The translations under genes were made by a program, and so were the position numbers. Of a DNA stretch of 64,000 nucleotides, positions 28,019 to 35,399 are shown piece by piece. This DNA is from Acidiferrobacteraceae bacterium (GTDB lineage: Bacteria > Pseudomonadota > Gammaproteobacteria > Arenicellales > UBA868). Position 1 is the first letter of the stretch; each line of letters opens with the position of its first letter. Location of the stretch: the NCBI GenBank assembly GCA_002721105.1, contig PBJL01000030.1, positions 39,351 to 103,350 of the forward strand, written 5' to 3'. The notes under the pieces were generated by a model. It was not told the DNA's origin. It saw only the letters and a program-made list of their open reading frames with translations, and searched no databases.

Positions 28019-29263
28019 TTAAAGCTGATTAAAAAGGCGCACAAAAACACCTGATCGAGCTTTGGGATCAAAGCAAGTCGATTTTGGTGGCATTTGCATA
28101 CTAGCATCCGCGACAGCCACAAGTTCGTCGAATGATGGCGGATAACAAGCAAAACCTAGTTCCCAGCCGGCCTGGCAGCGTGCTACTAACCCATCTAGCC
28201 CTTTATTGCCTACAACGTAATCAAGGCGTTGATCTGTTCGAGGATTCTCAATTCCCAGTATAGGACCAAGAACATAATCCTGAAGCAACGAAACATCAAG
28301 TGATGTAACGGGATCGTCGGGAACCAAGTGAGGCAGAATATTTAGCTGATAAAAATTCTCTTGGAAAAACAAGACAAATTCACCTCGCCTTCGAGGTCCA
28401 AAAAAATCACAGTCACTTCGGTGCAGTTTTTTCACAACAAATGCCTTCGATAATCGTTTCATTAATTTGTCAAAAGATAAGCCATGTGTGTCTCGCACAC
28501 ATCTGTTAAAAGGCATGATCCTCATTTCATCTATGGGAAATAAGGCCATCAAAAAATAATCCCAAGGATTATCATGTGCCTGATAAAATCGTTGATCTAC
28601 TGAATATCGAACTCCGGCTGCAACACGATGATGGCCATCAGTGAGATAAATCTTAGGAACTTTTAAAAATAATTCTTGTAACTTTGACTGCTTTTTTGAA
28701 TCCCTAATTGCCCATATTGTTTGCCGCACTTGGTCGTCATCATCAAAACTAAGAAGTGATGGCTGAAGAATAGACTCCTGGACGATCGCTTCAATGTCGG
28801 GCGTGCTCCTATGGGCCGCACATATAGGGCTAGAAACTGCTCCAACAACTTTTAAATATTCGTAGATATGACCTTCATGATCAGATCGTGTACTTTCATG
28901 GCCTTTGATGGCACCTTTTTGATAATCAACCATGGACACTTCGGCAACTATTCCCGTTTGGGAAAAATCATTTTTCTTAAGTTGATAAACATAGAAGCAG
29001 GGAGTTGGCTGATATGTATAGGAATAACTTCTTAGCACGTTTTTTAGAAAGCTTAAGTTCTCACTCAACAATTCATGTGTTGATAAGTTCAGGTCATCAG
29101 GTAAATCTTCAATTGTCCGCATGGCGTTAATGAAATTATCCGGATGATTTGCTGAAAATCTTAGCCTTTCTGCAGACGACATGGAATCATAAGGGGGCGC
29201 TACCACCTTGGTCGCTAGGGCCTGATTAGCAAGATATGTCGAAAATGGGCGAATATGGATCAA
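28019..29263 (-). CDS. DUF1015 family protein, linked to serC/serA
   Basis: The 414-residue soluble protein begins IHIRPFSTYL and has VVAPPYDSMSSAER near residue 22, FYVYQLKKN near 108, YLTDGHHRVAAGVRY near 212 and FNRCVRDTHGLSFD near 258. These are the conserved blocks of DUF1015. TDGHHR looks like an active-site or metal motif (Asp, two His, Arg), but the reaction is unknown. The start is TTG. It follows serC by 94 bp on the same strand. DUF1015 genes also sit with serA/serC in many anaerobes, so a role around phosphoserine or serine metabolism is inferred from context only. Confidence 0.8.
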   Translation of the reverse strand: MIHIRPFSTYLANQALATKVVAPPYDSMSSAERLRFSANHPDNFINAMRTIEDLPDDLNLSTHELLSENLSFLKNVLRSYSYTYQPTPCFYVYQLKKNDFSQTGIVAEVSMVDYQKGAIKGHESTRSDHEGHIYEYLKVVGAVSSPICAAHRSTPDIEAIVQESILQPSLLSFDDDDQVRQTIWAIRDSKKQSKLQELFLKVPKIYLTDGHHRVAAGVRYSVDQRFYQAHDNPWDYFLMALFPIDEMRIMPFNRCVRDTHGLSFDKLMKRLSKAFVVKKLHRSDCDFFGPRRRGEFVLFFQENFYQLNILPHLVPDDPVTSLDVSLLQDYVLGPILGIENPRTDQRLDYVVGNKGLDGLVARCQAGWELGFACYPPSFDELVAVADASMQMPPKSTCFDPKARSGVFVRLFNQL

Positions 29264-29357
29264 ATATGAAATATCTTCTTGGAAATTTAAATTTAGATCT
29301 TATACCAACATGAGGCTTGTTGAGTTAAACATACAAAAACTATAGCTATAGCTCTAT

Positions 29358-30446
29358 CTATATCGGGTTATTAGCTTGAAAGATATCCATGAAAGCAGCT
29401 AAGGTTTCGACACCATCTCTTGGCATAGCATTATAAATGCTAGCCCGACAACCTCCTACACTACGATGTCCCTTTAGGTTGGCTAACCCCTCCAGACTAG
29501 CTTGTTTAACAAACTCATTTTCAAGAGCGGGCGTAGGTAATCGGAAAACAACATTCATTATCGAACGACAATCTTTCTGAACGGGGCATTGATAATACCC
29601 ATTACTCTCATCAATCGCAAAATAAAGCAATCGAGCTTTTTCTTCAGCAACTCTCTCAATAACATGAATTCCTCCAATTTTCGACATCCATTTTAAAACT
29701 TTGCCAACAATATATATAGGAAAGACAGGGGGGGTATTAAACATAGAGTTTTTTTCTGCATGTATATCATACCTAAGATACTTACCCTGATTGCGGTTGA
29801 TATCTCTAAGGAGAGTATCTCGAATAAATACAATAGCTAAACCGGCAGGCCCTAAATTCTTTTGTACTCCACCATACACTAAACCGAAATTCTTCCATCG
29901 GATTGGTCGAGACATATAATCGGACGACATATCTGAAACAATAGGCACTTCAACTTCAGGCCATTCATGAAAACGGACTCCACCAATTGTTTCATTAGAC
30001 GTTATATGTAGATAAGTTGTATTGTCTTTTAGTTCAATCTCATCAGTTTTTGGCATTCGTGAATAATTATTGTCTTTCCCATCCCACGCGACATATACGT
30101 CACCATAACTTTCTGCATCTGTGATAGCGCTCCGTGCCCAATGACCCGAATCGACATAGGCAGCTCTTTTTCCTTCATTTAGCAGATTCATCGGAACCAT
30201 TGAGAACTGGAGCGTTGCCCCTCCTTGCAAAAAGAGAACGGAGAAGTCATCTGGCACATTAAAGATACTCCTTGTCAAGCTAATGGTTTCATCATACACA
30301 TCCATGAAATCCTTCCCTCGATGACTCATTTCAATTAAAGACATTCCCGCGCCCTTATAATCGACTAATTCTGCTTGAGCTTCTTCCAAAACTTCGAGAG
30401 GCAGAGTGCATGGGCCTGCACTAAAATTATAAATTCGATTATTCAT
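29358..30446 (-). CDS. serC: Phosphoserine aminotransferase SerC
   Basis: PLP enzyme that converts 3-phosphohydroxypyruvate and glutamate to O-phosphoserine, and also serves pyridoxal synthesis. The 362-residue protein starts YNFSAGPCTLPLEVLEEAQ. It has LFLQGGATLQFSMVPMNLL near residue 72, the SDMSSDYMSRPI aspartate segment, and the PLP lysine in GGVQKNLGPAGLAIV near 197. The C-terminal GHRSVGGCRASIYNAMP binds substrate phosphate. It is 38 bp after serA and they are probably co-transcribed. Confidence 0.97.
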   Translation of the reverse strand: MNNRIYNFSAGPCTLPLEVLEEAQAELVDYKGAGMSLIEMSHRGKDFMDVYDETISLTRSIFNVPDDFSVLFLQGGATLQFSMVPMNLLNEGKRAAYVDSGHWARSAITDAESYGDVYVAWDGKDNNYSRMPKTDEIELKDNTTYLHITSNETIGGVRFHEWPEVEVPIVSDMSSDYMSRPIRWKNFGLVYGGVQKNLGPAGLAIVFIRDTLLRDINRNQGKYLRYDIHAEKNSMFNTPPVFPIYIVGKVLKWMSKIGGIHVIERVAEEKARLLYFAIDESNGYYQCPVQKDCRSIMNVVFRLPTPALENEFVKQASLEGLANLKGHRSVGGCRASIYNAMPRDGVETLAAFMDIFQANNPI

Positions 30447-30484
30447 AGCATATCACCGGTAACAATATCAATCTGGCTGTAACT

Positions 30485-31444
30485 CTAGTTAACACAATTA
30501 GGTAAGACGCCCCGACCAAAAGCCTCAATTACTTCTAGCACTCCCTCTGCGACCGCATTTTGTGCTTGCAAAGTAGATGCGCCGATATGATGGGTTCCAT
30601 AAACACTTTTATGACGTGCCACGGCTGACTTAAACTCTCCATCAGCTACTAAAGGTTCATTACAATAAACATCCAGTCCTACGCGTAAATCTTGCTTATC
30701 TAACGCCTGGATCAAGGCGTCTTCATCAATTATATCGCCTCGAGAGGTATTAATTAAAATTGTCCCCGGTTTTAATTTTTTCAGGAACTGCGCGTCAATC
30801 ATCCCATGAGTTTTCGAATTTGATGGGACATGCACGCTAATCACATCACAACTCTGGATTAACATATCAATATCTGCCACCATTTCTACGTTCAAATCTG
30901 TAAGTCGGCTTTGAATGCTATCGGGTCGATTTGGATTTTTAACAACATGTAACTTTAGACCGAATCCGACTGCCCGCTCCAATACTGCTATGCCAACAGC
31001 CCCGAGCCCAATGACACCAAGACTACGTTGATATAAACCTCTAGCAGCCGCATATTGCTTCTTATTCCAACGGTCTGCCCGCAGATCAAACACGTTATCG
31101 GGTATCTGTCTATCGATAGCTATCATGAGTCCTATAACTAACTCAGCAACAGCGGCCGCATTTTTTCCTGGAACATTGCAAACACTGATTGACTTCTTCC
31201 TTGCGAATTGTTTATCAATGGTATTTGTTCCGGCACCTGCTCGGACAATTAACTTAAGATTTTGTGATGCATCAATGATGCTCGCACTTACCGGAGTGCT
31301 GCGAACCACTAATATCTCCGCGCTATCCATCGCATCCGATAACGAATCTCCCATCAGCTCAGGCTTGAGTTCAACTACGTGCCCATCATCCAACAGCTTA
31401 TTTACGGCGAAAGATGGAAATTTATCCGCTATAAGAACTTTCAA
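30485..31444 (-). CDS. serA: D-3-phosphoglycerate dehydrogenase-type enzyme, short form (SerA-like)
   Basis: NAD-dependent D-2-hydroxyacid dehydrogenase of 319 residues. The Rossmann motif is GVIGLGAVGIAVLERA near residue 142. The catalytic Arg lies in VRAGAGTNTID, the Glu in VGLDVYCNEP and the His in GTHHIGAST. It lacks the ACT domain used for serine feedback in longer SerA. Pairing with serC 38 bp downstream argues for phosphoglycerate as substrate, though related hydroxyacid reductases look alike. The start is TTG, well supported by GGAGG five bases upstream. Confidence 0.88.
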   Translation of the reverse strand: MKVLIADKFPSFAVNKLLDDGHVVELKPELMGDSLSDAMDSAEILVVRSTPVSASIIDASQNLKLIVRAGAGTNTIDKQFARKKSISVCNVPGKNAAAVAELVIGLMIAIDRQIPDNVFDLRADRWNKKQYAAARGLYQRSLGVIGLGAVGIAVLERAVGFGLKLHVVKNPNRPDSIQSRLTDLNVEMVADIDMLIQSCDVISVHVPSNSKTHGMIDAQFLKKLKPGTILINTSRGDIIDEDALIQALDKQDLRVGLDVYCNEPLVADGEFKSAVARHKSVYGTHHIGASTLQAQNAVAEGVLEVIEAFGRGVLPNCVN

Positions 31445-31625
31445 TAGCCCTCCGCAGATCTTTTTGTATTATTCCTAATTTTCATGTTCTACCACTAATC
31501 CTAGCTTTGGGCAATACCACATCGATAATTTAGAGAGAACGTGCACGAAGCTTATGCGTAACGTCAAACTTCTTGTCTAAAAAATGAATTTGACAGACCA
31601 CTAATATTTGCTCTTTGACTTTGTC

Positions 31626-32321
31626 TCACTTGATAGCGATAAGTTCGATCTCGAACACCAAAGTCTCATTAGGTCCGATATTAGCACCCGCACCTTGTTC
31701 TCCATAAGCTAATTCTGGAGGGATAACAACTTCCCATATGCTACCTTCTACCATAAGTTGCAATACCTCTCGCCAACCTACGATAATCCCATCTAAACTG
31801 AATGTTGCCGGATTCCCTCGTGCTCGAGAACTATCAAAAACCGATCCGTCAATTAATCGACCAACATAATGCACAACAACAGTATCAGTCGATCCAGGTG
31901 AACGTCCTGCTCCAGGCTCTATGATTCGATATTGTAGGCCGCTTTTTGTAGCCACAACATCTGGGCGTCTCCCATAATCCGTACGATAGTCTTGGCCTCG
32001 CATTCGTCCCGATTCTGCCATAGCATTTTGTTTTTCCATTTCTCGCAACTGATGGGCGCTTAATGATTCCCTCATTTCATCATCCGTCATCAACGGTGGT
32101 CGCTCGAGTAAAGCATCATCGATCGCCTGCATAAAGGCTTCAACATCAATATCTATTTTTTCGCGAATTATCTGTTCTGCTAACTGGTTACCGATCTGAT
32201 AACCAATTGTATAGCTAAATTTTTGCTTACCTGTCTCGATCATTGCTTGATCGTCAGCCATAGCAAAGCCTGATAAAAAAAGAGACATTAGGGCAAATAC
32301 TCTCGCAACACAACTTCTCAT
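31626..32321 (-). CDS. FKBP-type peptidyl-prolyl isomerase, exported (Mip/FkpA-like)
   Basis: The 231-residue precursor has a signal peptide (Arg at 2 and 7, hydrophobic 8-20, cleavage likely after SGFAMA at residue 22), so it works in the periplasm. Residues 25-105 form the dimerising helical domain typical of Mip/FkpA (KFSYTIGYQIGNQLAEQI). The C-terminal FKBP domain (about 125-231) shows GSTDTVVVHYVGRLIDGSVF, then GWREVLQLMVEGS and PPELAYGEQGAG. It isomerises proline bonds and acts as a folding chaperone. It stands alone, 181 bp upstream of serA on the same strand. Confidence 0.92.
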   Translation of the reverse strand: MRSCVARVFALMSLFLSGFAMADDQAMIETGKQKFSYTIGYQIGNQLAEQIIREKIDIDVEAFMQAIDDALLERPPLMTDDEMRESLSAHQLREMEKQNAMAESGRMRGQDYRTDYGRRPDVVATKSGLQYRIIEPGAGRSPGSTDTVVVHYVGRLIDGSVFDSSRARGNPATFSLDGIIVGWREVLQLMVEGSIWEVVIPPELAYGEQGAGANIGPNETLVFEIELIAIK

Positions 32322-32563
32322 AATCTAACCTCGAATATTTTTCTTATAATGGTCCAATAAAGTATACATCACGTAAATTTTACCAGATTGATTTTGTACA
32401 AATCATTACATTCAGTAAAACTGGAACCCGCGAGTTACTATTTGCCTAGAATTATCTATTGTAGGATGCAATCGTTGCTAAATAAGGTTGTACACATTAT
32501 GTTAGGTAGAAAGTATACTCAGTATTCACAAAACACGCTTTATAATCTTTTGCGCATCCACAA

Positions 32564-32845
32564 ATGACAATTGACAAACAACTGTTAGAAATTCTGCGGT
32601 GCCCAGTCACTAAACAACAAGTCTTTCCATTGTCGACAGAGAAACTCGATATGCTAAACAACGAAATCATCTCTGGAACTGTTTTCCAGGCTGATGGAAA
32701 TACAGTGAAAGAAAAAATTCTGGATGCCTTAATAACAGAAAACAAAAATCGGATTTATCGTATTGAAAAAAACATACCAATTATGCTAGAAGATGAGAGT
32801 ATTCTGACTGACCAAATTCCGGGATTCCACGAATCAATCGAATAA
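32564..32845 (+). CDS. Trm112-like (UPF0434/YcaR-related) protein
   Basis: The 93-residue protein starts with LLEILRCPVTKQQVFPLS and ends its core with RIYRIEKNIPIMLEDESI, the two conserved ends of the Trm112/YcaR family. The usual four zinc cysteines are reduced to one (RCPVTK in place of CPxC), and an extra helix (residues 25-50) lengthens it beyond the normal 60. Family members act as small activators or partners of methyltransferases. Its partner here is unknown. It is the only plus-strand gene between 18.5 and 37.6 kb and converges on sat. Confidence 0.75.
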   Translation: MTIDKQLLEILRCPVTKQQVFPLSTEKLDMLNNEIISGTVFQADGNTVKEKILDALITENKNRIYRIEKNIPIMLEDESILTDQIPGFHESIE

Positions 32846-32893
32846 ACGTAGGCAATTGCCTAGTATTCCTTATCCCCAATTGTTAGTCATTTC

Positions 32894-34087
32894 CTATTCT
32901 TTGCTTTTTTTCTGGTAATATTCCATAAGAATTTTTGCTACCTCTGGCCTGCAAAATTCAACGGGGAGAGGCTTTCCCATTTCCAGAAGGGCACGAACGC
33001 GGGTTCCAGATAAAAGAACAAAATCACCGCAATCGTGATTAGGCGCATCTCGCATCATTACAGCACGGCGTAGTTTCTTGGAATAAGCAGTATGATCCGC
33101 TCGGAAAATTTGAATCTGTAATTCATGCTTAGGAGCATCTTCATCAAATACAGTCTGCGCGTCAAAAGGGCCATAATAATTGTCCACCCCCGCATGATCA
33201 CGACCAACAATTAGATGCGTACAACCCGCATTTTGTCTAAAAATGGCATGAAGCAATGCCTCTCTAGGTCCAGCATAAAGCATATCAAAACCATAACCAG
33301 ACAACTTTACGCTATTTGCTGGAAAATAACGTGTAATCATCACTTGAATAGCTGAAATTCGAATATGTGCTGGGATATCTCCTATCTTAAGTCGACCCAA
33401 CAGCGTATGAATCAGGATTCCATCTACTCCCAATTCTCTCTTTGCAATTTTACAAAGCTCTTCGTGATGTCTATGCATAGGATTTCGAGTTTGGAACGCT
33501 ACCACGGTAGTCCATCCTCTACTAACAATATCATTACGTATCTCTTGTGCTGTTTCAAAGATTCCCGGAAATGCCTCTGTGAAATAACTAAAATTAACAA
33601 CACGCAAGGGGCCAGCCACTAATGTTTTGCCAAGTCCAAGAAATGTTGCTACCCCCGGGTGTTTCACATCAGTTGTGCTAAAAATATTTATCAAAATTGT
33701 ATTAATTTCGCGGTCGGTTAAATACTCAACTGATTCTACGTCTTGTATAGCAATAACCGGATTACCTCCAATACTGGGATCACGTAATGCCAAAGGCTTG
33801 CCAACTTTTATTGGCTTTTCGTGTTTAATAAGATTTACAATGGGAATGGGCCAAAACAATCCCGATTCAGTGTACAAATTCACGGCTACGGACAAAGCAT
33901 CAGACTTGTTCATAAATCCAGTCAAGGGCGTGAAATAACCGCTACCCAACATAACAACATTAGCAACTGCGGAAGGACTTATAATTAGATCGTTTAGATA
34001 TCTGGCATTTTCTTTCGCAACCAATCGATCATGCTCGTCATCTATAAACAAGCTATTAAGCTTATCAGCGCCATAAGGGGAAATCAT
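32894..34087 (-). CDS. sat: Sulfate adenylyltransferase Sat (homo-oligomeric ATP sulfurylase)
   Basis: Interconverts ATP plus sulfate with APS plus pyrophosphate. The 397-residue protein is the single-chain type unrelated to CysDN. It shows GYFTPLTGFM near residue 52, the ATP motif FQTRNPMHRHHEELC near 197 and GRDHAGVDNYYGPFDAQ near 290. There is no APS kinase domain at the C-terminus. This form is used by dissimilatory sulfur oxidisers and reducers. With sulfite made by Xsc 12 kb away, a role in releasing ATP from APS during sulfite oxidation is plausible, but no aprAB gene is in the window. Assimilation is the alternative. Confidence 0.94.
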   Translation of the reverse strand: MISPYGADKLNSLFIDDEHDRLVAKENARYLNDLIISPSAVANVVMLGSGYFTPLTGFMNKSDALSVAVNLYTESGLFWPIPIVNLIKHEKPIKVGKPLALRDPSIGGNPVIAIQDVESVEYLTDREINTILINIFSTTDVKHPGVATFLGLGKTLVAGPLRVVNFSYFTEAFPGIFETAQEIRNDIVSRGWTTVVAFQTRNPMHRHHEELCKIAKRELGVDGILIHTLLGRLKIGDIPAHIRISAIQVMITRYFPANSVKLSGYGFDMLYAGPREALLHAIFRQNAGCTHLIVGRDHAGVDNYYGPFDAQTVFDEDAPKHELQIQIFRADHTAYSKKLRRAVMMRDAPNHDCGDFVLLSGTRVRALLEMGKPLPVEFCRPEVAKILMEYYQKKSKE

Positions 34088-34130
34088 TTATCCGGATCAC
34101 AAATCGACCATAGTCCCTCTTTAATGCATG

Positions 34131-35195
34131 TTAATTCAATGCTCGACGACGCGCGACAGCAGAAGCGAGGCTATCTAATAGATCGACGCTTTTCCCCCAC
34201 CCCAAACATGCATCAGTAACACTTTGACCATAGGTGAGCAGCTGATCCGGAATAATATCCTGACGACCTTCAATCAAATGACTTTCGATCATCACGCCAA
34301 TAATATGGTCACTCCCGCTGCGTATTTGATTAGATACATCATCACAAACGTTAATCTGTCGCGTTGCTTCCTTACGGCTATTTGCATGACTGAAATCAAT
34401 CATAATGTTTGGCAATACACGAGAATTCGTAAGATATTTACGCGCCTCTTGAACGTTTTTCGCATCATAGTTAGGCTCAACTCCGCCCCGCAAAATTAGA
34501 TGACAATCATTATTACCGCTCGTTGAGAAAATTGCCGAATTACCTGCCTTAGTAAGCGTTAAAAAATTGTGAGGATGATTAGCTGCAGCAATGGCATCAA
34601 CCGCTATGCGAAGGTTTCCATCTGTTCCATTCTTGAATCCAACGGGCATTGACAATCCTGAAGCCATTTCTCTATGTAGCTGACTCTCAGTTGTTCTCGC
34701 ACCAATCGCGCCCCAACTAATAAGGTCTGCTAAGTATTGTGGAGTCATTAAATCTAGATACTCTGTGCCAGCAGGCATGCCTATGTTATTCAGATCAAGT
34801 AGCAACTTTCGGGCAGTCTGCAGTCCAGACGCTATATTAAAAGTTCCATCAAGACTTGGGTCATTTATTAAGCCTTTCCATCCTATTGTTGTTCGCGGTT
34901 TTTCAAAATATACCCTCATGACTACAAGGAGATCCGAAACATATTTCTGTCGCATAGCTAACAGACGCTCAGCGTACTCCATCGCGGCTTTAGGATCATG
35001 AATTGAGCATGGTCCAATTACTACAAGCAACCGATCATCTGCGCCATGCAAAATATTATGAATTTCCTGCCTCGTCATAAAAGTTAGATTTGCAGCATCA
35101 GCCGTGGCAGGATACATCTCACAAATCGACTTCGGGTTGGGCACTTCCCTAATTCCTGTAATTCTAAGATCATCTATTTGGCGTTGATTCACCAT
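34131..35195 (-). CDS. aroG: 3-deoxy-7-phosphoheptulonate synthase (DAHP synthase, AroG type)
   Basis: First enzyme of the shikimate pathway; joins PEP and erythrose 4-phosphate. The protein matches the class I, E. coli AroFGH group: LLVVIGPCSIHDPKAA, VMRVYFEKPRTTIGWKGLIN, SWGAIGARTTESQLHRE, MPVGFKNGTDGN and IMIDFSHANSRKEA. I chose the ATG at 35195 (MVNQRQIDDLRITGIREV, 354 residues), because AAGGA lies seven bases upstream and it matches known N-termini. An ATG at 35249 would add 18 residues, lacks a ribosome site and sits inside a hairpin. Which aromatic amino acid inhibits it cannot be read here. Confidence 0.93.
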   Translation of the reverse strand: MVNQRQIDDLRITGIREVPNPKSICEMYPATADAANLTFMTRQEIHNILHGADDRLLVVIGPCSIHDPKAAMEYAERLLAMRQKYVSDLLVVMRVYFEKPRTTIGWKGLINDPSLDGTFNIASGLQTARKLLLDLNNIGMPAGTEYLDLMTPQYLADLISWGAIGARTTESQLHREMASGLSMPVGFKNGTDGNLRIAVDAIAAANHPHNFLTLTKAGNSAIFSTSGNNDCHLILRGGVEPNYDAKNVQEARKYLTNSRVLPNIMIDFSHANSRKEATRQINVCDDVSNQIRSGSDHIIGVMIESHLIEGRQDIIPDQLLTYGQSVTDACLGWGKSVDLLDSLASAVARRRALN

Positions 35196-35231
35196 TCGAA
35201 AGTCCTTATATGACAATTTGTTAATCGACCG

Positions 35232-35250
35232 CATGCTTTTGGAAAGCATG
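35232..35250 (-). promoter_or_regulatory. Hairpin in the leader of the DAHP synthase gene
   Basis: CATGCTTT and AAAGCATG form a perfect 8-bp stem with a 3-base loop, 37 bp upstream of the chosen start. There is no T-run after it, so it is not a terminator. It could be an mRNA leader structure or an operator palindrome. Confidence 0.3.
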
Positions 35251-35399
35251 GCCGCGGAAGTATAACCGACAAATGGTTCGATAAATTCCTTGTTTGGTTG
35301 GGTTTCCTAGCAAAGTTCTGCTGACTACACTAAAGACCAGTTCGTTCTAGAATCTAATTTGAAAAGTTGACTAATTTGTTAGGTTAATTCCTACTCCAC

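Noticed and set aside
32849..32862. Perfect palindrome TAGGCAATTGCCTA between the Trm112-like gene and sat
   Set aside because: It lies between convergent stops with no T-run, so it is neither a clear operator nor a terminator; probably a weak mRNA-end structure or chance.
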